NCBI GenBank assembly: GCA_900551755.1
Contig: URXK01000001.1
Span: forward strand, 320,545-384,544
DNA length: 64,000 nt
Reading direction: 5' to 3'
Source of the DNA: an uncultured Eubacterium sp.
GTDB lineage: Bacteria > Bacillota > Clostridia > Lachnospirales > CAG-274
Both the position numbers and the translations under genes were made by a program. The notes under the pieces were generated by a model. It was given only the letters and a program-made list of their open reading frames with translations, made no database searches and was not told the origin of the DNA. Positions 1 through 8,258 of this stretch are shown here, one piece after another (position 1 is the first letter of the stretch; the number at the start of each line of letters is the position of its first letter).

Positions 1-48
1 ACTGTTGACAATGTAGTTGACAAGGCTGTAAAACTTTTAAATAAGTAA
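1..48 (+). CDS. 3' end of an upstream gene (partial)
   Basis: An open frame runs in from before the window and ends at TAA 46-48. The visible C-terminal residues are TVDNVVDKAVKLLNK, an amphipathic helix-like end. A terminator follows directly. The product cannot be recognised from 15 residues. Confidence 0.6.
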   Translation, partial: TVDNVVDKAVKLLNK

Positions 49-51
49 TAT

Positions 52-79
52 AAAAGGCGGAGGCGTACCTCCGCTTTTT
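52..79 (+). terminator. Rho-independent terminator
   Basis: A 7-bp GC-rich stem (GCGGAGG 57-63 with CCTCCGC 68-74) closes a four-base CGTA loop and is followed by TTTTT. It ends the upstream gene; the next gene starts only 28 bases further on, so it is probably expressed by read-through, since no promoter is visible between them. Confidence 0.85.
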
Positions 80-106
80 GTGCTATTTTTAATCAAGGTG
101 ATAGAT

Positions 107-697
107 ATGGATAAATTAAAAAAACAAATGGATTTTCTTATTGAAATATCTAAAATGAAAAGCATATATAGACAGTCTGTTTATTTTGAAAACGGACAGC
201 TTAAAAGAGAAAATGATGCAGAGCATAGCTGGCATATGTGTATGTATGCTATGGTTTTAGATGAATACGCACCTAAGGGTACAGATATTTCTAAATGTAT
301 AAAAATGATGCTTATTCACGATTTAGTTGAGGTATATGCAGGAGATACTTATTTATATGATGAAAAAGGTAATATGGATAAGGCTAAAAGAGAGCAAGCT
401 GCTGCTGAAAAGTTGTACGCAATGTTAGGTAAGCAGGGTGAAGACTTAAAGGCTTTGTGGTATGAATTTGAGGCAAATGAAAGTCTTGAATCTCAATTTG
501 CTAATACTCTCGATAGACTTCAACCGTTGCTTTTGAATTATTTAACACAAGGGGCTAAGTGGAAAGAACATCAAGTACACATTTCTCAAGTTATTGAAAA
601 AGGCAAGTGGAAAACAAGAAAAGTTGATGAAAGAATAAGAAAATTTGTATTGGATTTATTAAATGATAGTGTTGAAAAGGGCTATCTTCTTCCATAA
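107..697 (+). CDS. HD-domain hydrolase, YfbR/HDDC2-like 5'-nucleotidase
   Basis: A 196-residue HD-superfamily phosphohydrolase. It carries the metal-binding signatures of the YfbR/HDDC2 group: NDAEHSWH near residue 42, then LIHDLVEVYAGDTY with the HD dyad. Characterised relatives are metal-dependent 5'-deoxynucleotidases that remove phosphate from dNMPs. The frame extends upstream to a GTG at 80, but ATG 107 is preferred because AAGGTG at 95-100 is a well-spaced ribosome site. An acetylglutamate-kinase-like gene follows after 15 bases, suggesting co-transcription. The fold assignment is strong; the substrate is inferred from the family. Confidence 0.85.
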   Translation: MDKLKKQMDFLIEISKMKSIYRQSVYFENGQLKRENDAEHSWHMCMYAMVLDEYAPKGTDISKCIKMMLIHDLVEVYAGDTYLYDEKGNMDKAKREQAAAEKLYAMLGKQGEDLKALWYEFEANESLESQFANTLDRLQPLLLNYLTQGAKWKEHQVHISQVIEKGKWKTRKVDERIRKFVLDLLNDSVEKGYLLP

Positions 698-712
698 TAA
701 GAGGTGACATAA

Positions 713-1618
713 ATGAGTGAATTAGATAAGGTTGTAGACAAAGCTGAATTGCTTACAGAGGCTTTGCCTTATATAAGAGATTTCCGTAATAAAAAGGTTG
801 TTATTAAATATGGTAGCCAAGTATTAAAGGATAAAAAGGTTGCAGAAAGTGTAATGGAAGATATAGTTCTTCTTAAACTTATTGGTATGCAACCAATTAT
901 TGTACATAGTGGCAGTAATGAAATTAATAAATGGCTTAAGGCTATTGGCAAGGATATTGAATATTATGATAACAGCAGAGTAACTGATAAAGAAACTATT
1001 GAAATTGTTGAAATGGTTCTTGGCAAAATCAACAAGGATTTAGTTCAGATGATAGAAAAGCACGGTGCTAAGGCTGTTGGTATATGTGGTAAGGATAGTG
1101 GAACAATAAGAGTGTCAAAGAAACTTGTAGAAGGCAAAGATATGGGTTACTTTGGTCAAATAGAAAGTATTAATACAGAGCTTATTGATGACCTTATTGA
1201 TAGAGATTTTATACCAGTAATATCATCAATTGGTATAAGTGATGATTATGAAAGCTATAATTTAAAAGCTGATGATGTTGCAGGAGCTGTTGCTAAGGCT
1301 GTAAAGGCTGAAAAACTTTTATTCCTTGCAAGAGAAGATGGTATTCACCCAATTGGCGATAGCGAAGTGCCAAAGGCTATGCTTACTGTAAATGAAGCTA
1401 AAAAAATTGTTGAAAATGCTGCTCTTGATGTAGCAACTCTTAACAAACTTATTTGTGCTGTTGATGCAATTACTCACGGTGTTCATAGAGCACATATTGT
1501 AGATGGTTCTATTGAACATAGTGTTCTTTTGGAATTCTTTACTGTATTTGGTATTGGTACGGCTATTGTATCTAATGATAAGGAATTGTATCCTCACGAA
1601 ACAGATTATAGAAAGTAG
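713..1618 (+). CDS. Acetylglutamate kinase-like protein with altered active-site loops
   Basis: A 301-residue amino-acid-kinase-fold protein that aligns along its length with ArgB (N-acetyl-L-glutamate 5-kinase of arginine synthesis). Family landmarks include LPYIRDFRNKKVVIKYG, SRVTDKET, CGKDSG and a C-terminal SVLLEFFTVFGIGTAI. The glycine-rich loops of true ArgB are changed: the lysine-loop KYGG reads KYGS, the HGGG phosphate loop reads HSGS, the usual LLTD reads FLAR, and the GGMIPK loop is replaced by ALDVATLNK. No other arginine gene is nearby; a cupin gene follows after eight bases. It may be a paralogue with a new substrate or a regulatory pseudokinase, so no argB symbol is given. Confidence 0.75.
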   Translation: MSELDKVVDKAELLTEALPYIRDFRNKKVVIKYGSQVLKDKKVAESVMEDIVLLKLIGMQPIIVHSGSNEINKWLKAIGKDIEYYDNSRVTDKETIEIVEMVLGKINKDLVQMIEKHGAKAVGICGKDSGTIRVSKKLVEGKDMGYFGQIESINTELIDDLIDRDFIPVISSIGISDDYESYNLKADDVAGAVAKAVKAEKLLFLAREDGIHPIGDSEVPKAMLTVNEAKKIVENAALDVATLNKLICAVDAITHGVHRAHIVDGSIEHSVLLEFFTVFGIGTAIVSNDKELYPHETDYRK

Positions 1619-1626
1619 GGTTTTAT

Positions 1627-1956
1627 ATGGTTATTGATTATAATGAAATTAGAGAACAATCTTTAGAACATTTTAAAGGTGGCGAAAAGACTTTTAATGT
1701 TAAAATGTTTACTGATGATAATAATAAAATTATGAGAGGTAAACTTGAAGCAGGTGCATCAATTGGCTTGCATACACACGAAGGTAACAGCGAAATTATT
1801 CTTATTTTAGAGGGCAGAGGTAAAGTCCTTTATGACGGTGAATATATTTCACTTAAGGCTGGAGATGTGCATTATTGTCCAATGGGTCATAGTCATAGTC
1901 TTATTAATGATAGTGATAAGGACTTGAAGTTTTTTGCTGTAGTTGGTGAGCATTAA
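1627..1956 (+). CDS. Small cupin-domain protein
   Basis: A 109-residue single-domain cupin. Motif 1 is visible as GLHTHEGNSEIILILEGRG (residues about 47-65), with two His and a Glu as likely metal ligands, and motif 2 as GDVHYCPMGHSHSL (about 77-90). Such proteins bind a divalent metal and act as isomerases, dioxygenases or ligand sensors; the sequence does not say which. It follows the ArgB-like gene by eight bases, so the HD, ArgB-like and cupin genes probably form one transcript. Confidence 0.85.
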   Translation: MVIDYNEIREQSLEHFKGGEKTFNVKMFTDDNNKIMRGKLEAGASIGLHTHEGNSEIILILEGRGKVLYDGEYISLKAGDVHYCPMGHSHSLINDSDKDLKFFAVVGEH

Positions 1957-1973
1957 ATTGTTTATGTAAGGGC

Positions 1974-2003
1974 GTATAAGGGCGAAATTATTCGCCCTTA
2001 TAC
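1974..2003 (+). terminator. Strong hairpin after the cupin gene, terminator-like
   Basis: A perfect 13-bp stem (GTATAAGGGCGAA with TTCGCCCTTATAC) closes a four-base loop 17 bases after the cupin stop codon. There is no U-tract on either strand, so it may be an mRNA 3'-end stabiliser instead of an intrinsic terminator. It lies between two convergent genes, the other being the small minus-strand gene at 2035-2199. Confidence 0.55.
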
Positions 2004-2034
2004 TGTAATAAATGTAATAGTGAAAGTATATAAT

Positions 2035-2199
2035 TTACAAATCATCGTCAGGATAATCTATATTATCCAAATAGCTTTCCTTGCAATTTTTTGTTGAAAA
2101 ATATGCACAATGACTACATTTTGGTTCATCAATAAAACGGCTTGGAACATCTGGCATAGGTTTGAAATTGGAACATTTCTTTCTTTTATAAATTTTCAT
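2035..2199 (-). CDS. Small four-cysteine protein, 54 residues
   Basis: A 54-residue open frame on the minus strand with a textbook ribosome site (AAGGAG seven bases before ATG). The protein starts MKIYKRKKCSNFKPMP, is basic at the N-terminus, and ends in an acidic DYPDDDL. Four cysteines (C9, C28, C31, C39) include a CSHC knuckle, so it may hold a zinc ion. It lies divergent from rimP. No family is recognised. The ribosome site and the skewed composition argue for a real gene. Confidence 0.6.
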   Translation of the reverse strand: MKIYKRKKCSNFKPMPDVPSRFIDEPKCSHCAYFSTKNCKESYLDNIDYPDDDL

Positions 2200-2277
2200 A
2201 TTATTACTCCTTAAGTTAAACTATATTACTATTTTAATATAAAAAAATAAAAATATTCAAACTAATATAAAAATTGC

Positions 2278-2306
2278 TTGCAATTCACTTATATTAGTGT
2301 TATAAT
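2278..2306 (+). promoter_or_regulatory. Sigma-A promoter of the rimP-nusA-infB operon
   Basis: TTGCAA at 2278-2283 and a perfect TATAAT at 2301-2306, separated by 17 bases. Transcription would begin near 2313 and pass through the hairpin at 2333-2360 before rimP. Confidence 0.8.
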
Positions 2307-2332
2307 TACTTTGTTAAATGATGTTTCGTGTT

Positions 2333-2360
2333 GAGAGTGGGTTATGCCCACTCTCCTTTT
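2333..2360 (+). terminator. Leader hairpin with U-tract upstream of rimP (possible attenuator)
   Basis: A perfect 9-bp stem, GAGAGTGGG with CCCACTCTC, closes loop TTATG and is followed by CTTTT. It sits between the operon promoter and the rimP ribosome site (AAAGGAGG). Intrinsic-terminator shape in a leader suggests partial termination or regulated read-through. Confidence 0.6.
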
Positions 2361-2395
2361 ATGTATACATTAATTAGATAAAAGGAGGTATTTCT

Positions 2396-2857
2396 TTGCA
2401 AGCTAAGGATATTGTAAAATTGACTGAAGAGGCTGTTATGCCTATTCTTGAAAGCAAAAATTTTGAATTTGTTGACTGTGAATTTGTCAAGGAAGGTCCA
2501 GATTGGTACTTAAGAGTGTACATTGACAAAGAGGGCGGTATTAGTATTGATGATTGTGTATATGTTAGTAGAGCATTAGATGAAAAGTTAGGCGATGACC
2601 TTACTGAGCAAAAATACACTATGGAGGTTAGTTCTCCTGGTATTGATAGAGTGCTTAAAAGAGATAAGGAATATACTAAATACAAAGGCAAATTAGTTGA
2701 TGTTAAACTTTTTAAGGCTGTAGATGGTTCAAAAGAATTTAGAGGAGAACTTGAAGGTCTTATTGATGGCAATGTAGTCATAACAGATGAAAGTGGAAAT
2801 AAACTTGAATTTAATAAAAAAGATGTTGCTTCTACCAGATTGGTTGTAATTTTTTAA
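2396..2857 (+). CDS. rimP: Ribosome maturation factor RimP
   Basis: A 153-residue RimP, needed for assembly of the 30S subunit. The N-terminal half has the family pattern around DCEFVKEGPDWYLRVYID and ISIDDCVYVSRALDE; MEVSSPGIDRVLK is the hallmark loop, followed by an SH3-like C-terminal domain. It starts at TTG, chosen because AAAGGAGG lies at the right distance and no ATG is available. It is the first gene of the rimP-nusA-infB operon and is 20 bases from nusA. Confidence 0.95.
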   Translation: MQAKDIVKLTEEAVMPILESKNFEFVDCEFVKEGPDWYLRVYIDKEGGISIDDCVYVSRALDEKLGDDLTEQKYTMEVSSPGIDRVLKRDKEYTKYKGKLVDVKLFKAVDGSKEFRGELEGLIDGNVVITDESGNKLEFNKKDVASTRLVVIF

Positions 2858-2877
2858 CATAGGAGGATATATTAAAA

Positions 2878-3972
2878 ATGGATAGTGTTGAATTAATTAA
2901 GGCTTTGGAAGTTGTTAGTAAGGAAAAGGGTATTGACAGCGAAGTTATTTTTGAAGCCGTTGAAAATTCACTTGTAACTGCCTGTAAGAAAATCTATGGT
3001 AACTACTCTAATATGAGAGTTGAAATCAACAGAGAAACAGGCGAAATGAGAGCTTTTGCTCAGAGAGAAGTTGTTGAAGAAGTTGTTGATGACTTTATAG
3101 AAATTTCTCTTGAGGAAGCAAGAGAATTAAATCCTACTTATGAATTAGGTGATTTTGTTGATAATGACATTACACCAAATGACTTTGGCAGAAGTGCTGC
3201 TCAGAGTGCAAAGCAGATTGTAGTTCAGAAGCTTAGAGAAGCTGAAAGAGAAAAAATCTACAATGAATTTGCTGCTAAGGAAAGAGATTGCGACACTGCT
3301 ATTGTTGAAAGAATTGATGGCAGAGGTAATGTTATTGTTAAACTTGGTAAAATGGATGCAGTATTACAGCAGACAGAGCAAATTCCTGGTGAAACTTACA
3401 ATGTTAATGACAGAATTAAGGTTTATATCTTAAAGGTTGTTAAGACTAGTAAAGACCCACAGATTAAGGTTTCAAGAACACATTATGAGCTTATTAAGAG
3501 ATTGTTTGAGCTTGAATCACCTGAGGTATTTGACGGTACTGTTGAAATCAAGGGTATTGCTAGAGAAGCTGGTTCAAGAGCAAAGATGGCTGTATATTCA
3601 ACAGTTGATGGCGTAGATGCTGTTGGTGCTTGCGTTGGTCAAAACGGTGCTAGAGTTGATGCTATTGTTAATGAGCTTAATGGCGAAAAAATTGATGTTA
3701 TACCTTGGAGTGAAGACCCAGCAGAGTATATTAAGGCTGCTTTAAGACCTGCAAATGTACTTGCTGTTGAAATCGCAGAAACCGAAGAAGAAAAGAGTGC
3801 AAAGGTTGTTGTGCCTGATAATCAGCTTTCACTTGCAATTGGTAAGGAAGGTCAGAATGTAAGACTTGCTGCTAAACTTACAGGTTGGAAGATTGATATT
3901 AAGAGTGAATCTCAGGCAAGAGCTACTGATTTTATTGATTTTGACTCAGTTGATACTGATGATAAGGAGTAA
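2878..3972 (+). CDS. nusA: Transcription termination/antitermination factor NusA
   Basis: A 364-residue NusA that binds RNA polymerase and nascent RNA to control pausing, termination and antitermination. In order: N-terminal RNAP-binding domain (about 1-125), S1 domain (about 133-200, VERIDGRGNVIVKLGKMDAVL), and KH1/KH2 domains (about 220-345, with GACVGQNGARVDAIV and LAIGKEGQNVRLAAKL). It lacks the C-terminal acidic repeats of E. coli NusA, as is normal in Firmicutes. AGGAGG precedes ATG 2878. Confidence 0.97.
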   Translation: MDSVELIKALEVVSKEKGIDSEVIFEAVENSLVTACKKIYGNYSNMRVEINRETGEMRAFAQREVVEEVVDDFIEISLEEARELNPTYELGDFVDNDITPNDFGRSAAQSAKQIVVQKLREAEREKIYNEFAAKERDCDTAIVERIDGRGNVIVKLGKMDAVLQQTEQIPGETYNVNDRIKVYILKVVKTSKDPQIKVSRTHYELIKRLFELESPEVFDGTVEIKGIAREAGSRAKMAVYSTVDGVDAVGACVGQNGARVDAIVNELNGEKIDVIPWSEDPAEYIKAALRPANVLAVEIAETEEEKSAKVVVPDNQLSLAIGKEGQNVRLAAKLTGWKIDIKSESQARATDFIDFDSVDTDDKE

Positions 3973-3993
3973 TTTGTAGGGAGGTTAATCCTG

Positions 3994-4266
3994 ATGATTA
4001 AAAAGAAGGTTCCTATGAGAAAATGCACAGGTTGCCTTGAAATGAAAAATAAAAAAGACCTTATAAGGGTTGTCAGAAATGACCAGGGCGAATATTCCCT
4101 TGACGCTACAGGAAAAAAGCCAGGTAGAGGAGCTTATGTATGTAGAAATAGCCAATGCCTTGAAAAGGCTTGCAAAAATAGGGGACTTGAAAGGTCTTTT
4201 AAATCTGCTGTTCCTAAGGATTTATATGAGGAGCTGAAAAAACAGCTGGAGGAATGTAATGAATAG
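3994..4266 (+). CDS. ylxR: YlxR/RnpM family RNA-binding protein
   Basis: A 90-residue YlxR-family protein with the family's PMRKCTGC and GRGAYVCRN motifs. The B. subtilis member, renamed RnpM, binds the RNase P RNA and lowers RNase P activity. It lies between nusA and the L7Ae-like gene, its standard place, and overlaps the next gene by eight bases, so translation is probably coupled. Confidence 0.93.
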   Translation: MIKKKVPMRKCTGCLEMKNKKDLIRVVRNDQGEYSLDATGKKPGRGAYVCRNSQCLEKACKNRGLERSFKSAVPKDLYEELKKQLEECNE

Positions 4267-4570
4267 AAAATTACAGTCTATGCTTTCTCTTTGTCAGAGA
4301 GCTGGTAAGATTGTTACAGGTGAAGATACAGTAGAAATTAATATAAAATCTGGAGCTGCACTTCTTGTGTTAATAGCAGAAGATGCAAGCGAAAATACTA
4401 AAAATAAATTTATGAATAAATGCAAATACTATAATATTCCATATTGTATTTGCTACTCAAAAGAAGAACTAAGCAATTGTATCGGCAAGTTTAATAGGTC
4501 GGTATATGCAATAACAGAACAGAATTTTGCAGAAAAAATAAAGGAAGTGCTAATTAATTTAGAACAATAG
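4259..4570 (+). CDS. ylxQ: YlxQ, L7Ae/L30e-family RNA-binding protein
   Basis: A 103-residue protein of the L7Ae/L30e/Gadd45 fold, which binds K-turn RNA. Visible features are LSLCQRAGKIVTGEDTV near the N-terminus and LLVLIAEDASENTKNKF in the centre. The start ATG lies inside the end of ylxR. A gap of about 100 bases to infB follows. The function is inferred from the family. Confidence 0.9.
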   Translation: MNRKLQSMLSLCQRAGKIVTGEDTVEINIKSGAALLVLIAEDASENTKNKFMNKCKYYNIPYCICYSKEELSNCIGKFNRSVYAITEQNFAEKIKEVLINLEQ

Positions 4571-4671
4571 ATTTAATTAGGATTTATTAGATTTCTTTTA
4601 GAATGGAGCTTAGTGATATGATGTAAATGTAGTAAATGGTTTATCCATATTGATTATAGGAGGTGTTTCTG

Positions 4672-6939
4672 TTGTCAAAAACTAGAGTATACGAATTAGC
4701 AAAGACATTAGAAATTAGTAATAAGGAGCTTCTTGTAAAGCTTAAGGAAATAGGTATTGAGGCTAAAAGCCACACAAGCGGTTTAGATGAAGATGCTGTT
4801 AATTTAGCTCTTGAAAAGTTAGGTAAAAAGAATGATGAGCCAAAGGCAGAAGTTAAGGTAGAATCAAAGCCAGAAGTTAAGCCAGAACCTAAGGTAGAAG
4901 TAAAGGCTGAAACTAAAGTAGAGCCAAAGCCAGAGCCTAAAAATGAACCAAAGCAGGAAGTTAAGGCTGATAAAAAGCAGGACGAAAAGCCAAATAATAA
5001 GCCAGCAAATAAGCCAGAAAACAATAAGAAGAAAGCCCCTGCAAATAACAACAACAACAATAATAATAATAATAATGGCAACTTCAACCCTAATGGCAAG
5101 AAGAAAAAGAATAAGAAAAATAAGAAGAACAAGAACTTTAATCAGCCAGCACCAGCTCCAGTAGTTGAGGAAAATGTTGAAGATGAAATTCTTGAAATTC
5201 AGATTGCAGACAGCATTAGTGTTAAGGAATTAGCTGAAAAGATTAACAAAGCTCCATCTGCTGTTATTATGGAACTTATGAAAATGGGCGTTATGGCATC
5301 AGCTAATCAGGAAATTGATTTTGAAACAGCTGAAAAAGTCTGTGAAACATTTGATATTATTGTGGAAAAAGCTGAAGAAATTGACCTTCTTGAAGAAGCA
5401 TTTAGAGAAGAAGTTGATGACGAAGCCGATTTAAAAGAAAGACCTCCTGTAGTTGTAGTTATGGGTCACGTAGACCACGGTAAAACTTCTCTCCTTGATG
5501 CAATTAGACATTCTCACGTAACTGCTAGAGAAGCAGGTGGTATCACTCAGCACATTGGTGCTTACACTGTATCAATTAATGATAAGCCAATTACTTTCCT
5601 TGATACTCCAGGTCACGAAGCCTTTACAGCAATGAGAATGAGAGGTGCTCAGGTTACTGATATTGCTATTCTTGTTGTTGCTGCTGATGATGGTGTTATG
5701 CCACAGACTATTGAGGCCATTAATCACGCAAAGGCTGCTGGTGTTGAAATAATTGTAGCTATTAATAAGATTGATAAGCCAGGTGCTAACCCAGATAGAG
5801 TTAAGCAGGAATTAGTAGAATATGGCTTAGTATCTGAAGACTGGGGTGGCGATACTATCTGTGTGCCAGTTTCAGCTGTAAGCAAGGAAGGTATTGATAA
5901 TCTTCTTGAAATGATTATTCTTGTTGCTGAAATGAAGGAATTAAAGGCTAACCCTAATAAGAGAGCAAGAGGTAACATTATTGAGGCTCAGCTTGACAAG
6001 GGTCGTGGTGCTGTTGCTACTGTACTTGTACAGAGTGGTACTCTTAATGTAGGTGACCCAATTGTTGCTGGTTCATCTTATGGTAGAATTAGAGCAATGA
6101 TGAATGATAAGGGTCAGAAAGTTAAGAAGGCTGGTCCATCAGTTCCAGTTGAGATTTTAGGTCTTAATGAAGTTCCAATGGCTGGTGATATGTTCTATGT
6201 TGCTGAAAGCGAAAAGAAGGCAAGACAGGTTGCAGAGTCTGTAATTGCAAAGGGCAGAGAAGAACTTATTAAGGATACTCCACAGAAGGTAAGTCTTGAT
6301 GATTTATTTAACCAAATTCAAAGTGGTAGCGTTAAGGAACTTAACATTGTAATTAAGGCTGATGTACAAGGTTCAGTTGAGGCTGTTAAGCAGAGTCTTG
6401 AGAAACTTTCAAATGATGAAGTTAGAATTAGAACTATTCACGGTGGTGTTGGTGCTGTTACTGAATCTGATGTTATGCTTGCTAGTGCATCTAATGCCAT
6501 TATTATCGGCTTTAATGTAAGACCAGAAGCATCTGCTAAGAATGTTGCAGAGGACCAGAAGGTTGATATTAGATTATATAGAGTAATTTATAATGCTATA
6601 GAAGATATTACAGCAGCTATGAAGGGTATGCTTGACCCTGTTTACGAAGAAAAGATTGTTGGTCACGCAGAAATTAGACAGCTTTTCAAGGCTAGTGGCG
6701 TTGGTACTATTGGTGGTTCTTATGTAACTGATGGTAAGTTTGTAAGAAATGCTAAGGTAAGAATTGTAAGAGATGGTATTGTAGTTTACGATGGTGAGCT
6801 TGCTACTCTTAGAAGATTTAAAGATGATGTTAAGGAAGTAAATGCAGGTTATGAGTGTGGTTTACTCTTTAACAAGTTTAATGATATTAAGGAAGGCGAC
6901 ATTGTAGAAGCCTTTGTTATGGAGGAAATTAAGCGTTAA
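4672..6939 (+). CDS. infB: Translation initiation factor IF-2
   Basis: A 755-residue IF-2, the GTPase that places initiator tRNA on the 30S subunit. An N-terminal IF2_N helix domain ([15 protein letters not shown]) is followed by a low-complexity linker (about 50-160) rich in KPE repeats, an 11-Asn run and Lys clusters, then a second IF2_N-like segment. The G domain has G1 [14 protein letters not shown]3 DTPGHEAF and G4 NKID; domains II-IV follow. TTG 4672 is chosen: a GTG at 4663 overlaps the AGGAGGTG ribosome site itself. The stop codon overlaps the rbfA start by one base. Confidence 0.96.
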   Translation: MSKTRVYELAKTLEISNKELLVKLKEIGIEAKSHTSGLDEDAVNLALEKLGKKNDEPKAEVKVESKPEVKPEPKVEVKAETKVEPKPEPKNEPKQEVKADKKQDEKPNNKPANKPENNKKKAPANNNNNNNNNNNGNFNPNGKKKKNKKNKKNKNFNQPAPAPVVEENVEDEILEIQIADSISVKELAEKINKAPSAVIMELMKMGVMASANQEIDFETAEKVCETFDIIVEKAEEIDLLEEAFREEVDDEADLKERPPVVVVMGHVDHGKTSLLDAIRHSHVTAREAGGITQHIGAYTVSINDKPITFLDTPGHEAFTAMRMRGAQVTDIAILVVAADDGVMPQTIEAINHAKAAGVEIIVAINKIDKPGANPDRVKQELVEYGLVSEDWGGDTICVPVSAVSKEGIDNLLEMIILVAEMKELKANPNKRARGNIIEAQLDKGRGAVATVLVQSGTLNVGDPIVAGSSYGRIRAMMNDKGQKVKKAGPSVPVEILGLNEVPMAGDMFYVAESEKKARQVAESVIAKGREELIKDTPQKVSLDDLFNQIQSGSVKELNIVIKADVQGSVEAVKQSLEKLSNDEVRIRTIHGGVGAVTESDVMLASASNAIIIGFNVRPEASAKNVAEDQKVDIRLYRVIYNAIEDITAAMKGMLDPVYEEKIVGHAEIRQLFKASGVGTIGGSYVTDGKFVRNAKVRIVRDGIVVYDGELATLRRFKDDVKEVNAGYECGLLFNKFNDIKEGDIVEAFVMEEIKR

Positions 6940-7292
6940 TGAAAACCAATAACAGAATGATTCGTATTAATGACGAAATCAAAAAGGAACTTTCAGAAAT
7001 AATAAGAGCTGATTTAAAAGACCCTAGAGTTGGTGTTATTACATCAGTTTTAAAGGTTGAAACAACTAACGACCTTAAATATTGTAAGGTTTATATAAGT
7101 GTTCTTGGTGATGATGAAAAGAAGAATGAGGTTATGTCTGTTCTTAAGGGTGCAGCTGGCTATATTAGAACACTTATAGCTAGAAGAATTAATTTAAGAA
7201 TTACACCAGAATTTAATTTTATACTTGATGATTCTTTAGATTATAGCTTTAAGATTGATAAAATTCTTAAGGAAATTAACAGCGAAAATTAA
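6939..7292 (+). CDS. rbfA: 30S ribosome-binding factor RbfA
   Basis: A 117-residue RbfA, a KH-fold 16S rRNA maturation factor. Typical features are the N-terminal RINDEIKKELSEIIR, the DPRVGVITSV strand, the LKYCKVYISVLG strand, and the C-terminal ITPEFNFILDDSLDYSFKID. ATG shares its A with the infB stop codon, indicating translational coupling. Confidence 0.96.
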   Translation: MKTNNRMIRINDEIKKELSEIIRADLKDPRVGVITSVLKVETTNDLKYCKVYISVLGDDEKKNEVMSVLKGAAGYIRTLIARRINLRITPEFNFILDDSLDYSFKIDKILKEINSEN

Positions 7293-7304
7293 GGAGGTAA
7301 TTGT

Positions 7305-8258
7305 ATGTACGAAAATTCCATAGTTAAGGATATTGAAAATGTACAGACAATATATATTACAGGTCATACTAATCCAGACGGTGATTGTATTGGTTCAACA
7401 TTTGCTTTTGCACAAATTATGGCAAAGCTGGGCAAAACTCCTGTAATACTTCTTGAAGATTATGCAAAAAAGTTTAATATTTTAAAAGGTAGTGAATATA
7501 TATATAATGGGGATTATGACCAATTATCTCCAGATGTAATGTTTGCTATTGATTGTGGTGATATTGACAGATTGGGTAATGCCAAAACTGTCTATGAAAG
7601 AGCAAAATTAACTTACAATATTGACCACCATATTAGCAACACTAATTATGGTATGGTTAATATTGTAAATGGTAATGCTTCATCAGCTTGTGAAGTAGTT
7701 TATGAAATAGCAAGTAAATTTGTTAATATTGATAAGGATATTGCCACAGCTTTATATACTGGTTTATTAACTGATACAGGTTGTTTTAGACATAATTGTA
7801 CTTCTGAAAGAACTCATCAGATAGCAGGTAAACTTGTTTCTGCTGGCGTTAATACTCCAGAAATTCATACTAAAATCTTAATGGAGCATACATTTATTGA
7901 TGCCAAAATATTTGCAAGAGCTATTAGTAAAATGGTTCTTGCAAATGGCATTGCTTATACATTTATAACAGCTAAGGATATGGAAGAATGTAATGCAACA
8001 TCTAAGAATTTAGACGCTGTAGTAGGCTACCTTTTAAATACTGAAAATGCTAAGGTTGCTATATTTGCTAGTGAAAGAGATGGTGGCATTACAAAACTTA
8101 GCTTTAGGTCAAAAGAATTAAATGTAAACGAAGTTGCACAGCTTTATGGTGGTGGTGGTCATATTTTGGCTGCTGGTGCATCTGTAAATGGCAATATTGA
8201 TGATGTTTTAAAAAATGCTGTTAATGAAGTAGAGAAAAGATTGGCGAAAAATGACTAA
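7305..8258 (+). CDS. nrnA: DHH/DHHA1 phosphoesterase, NrnA-type
   Basis: A 317-residue member of the NrnA group, which hydrolyses short oligoribonucleotides (nanoRNA) and often pAp. DHH-family metal ligands are visible in TGHTNPDGDCIGST (residues about 19-32), FAIDCGD and IDHHISNT; a DHHA1 domain ends in GGGGHILAAGAS. It lies between rbfA and truB, the usual Firmicutes order, and overlaps truB by eight bases. Confidence 0.93.
   Translation: MYENSIVKDIENVQTIYITGHTNPDGDCIGSTFAFAQIMAKLGKTPVILLEDYAKKFNILKGSEYIYNGDYDQLSPDVMFAIDCGDIDRLGNAKTVYERAKLTYNIDHHISNTNYGMVNIVNGNASSACEVVYEIASKFVNIDKDIATALYTGLLTDTGCFRHNCTSERTHQIAGKLVSAGVNTPEIHTKILMEHTFIDAKIFARAISKMVLANGIAYTFITAKDMEECNATSKNLDAVVGYLLNTENAKVAIFASERDGGITKLSFRSKELNVNEVAQLYGGGGHILAAGASVNGNIDDVLKNAVNEVEKRLAKND

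Noticed and set aside
4641-5164. Open frames in other phases and on the minus strand across the IF-2 linker
   Set aside because: They arise from the low-complexity Lys/Glu/Asn repeats of infB, encode monotonous Phe/Leu or Ile/Thr strings, and lack ribosome sites.
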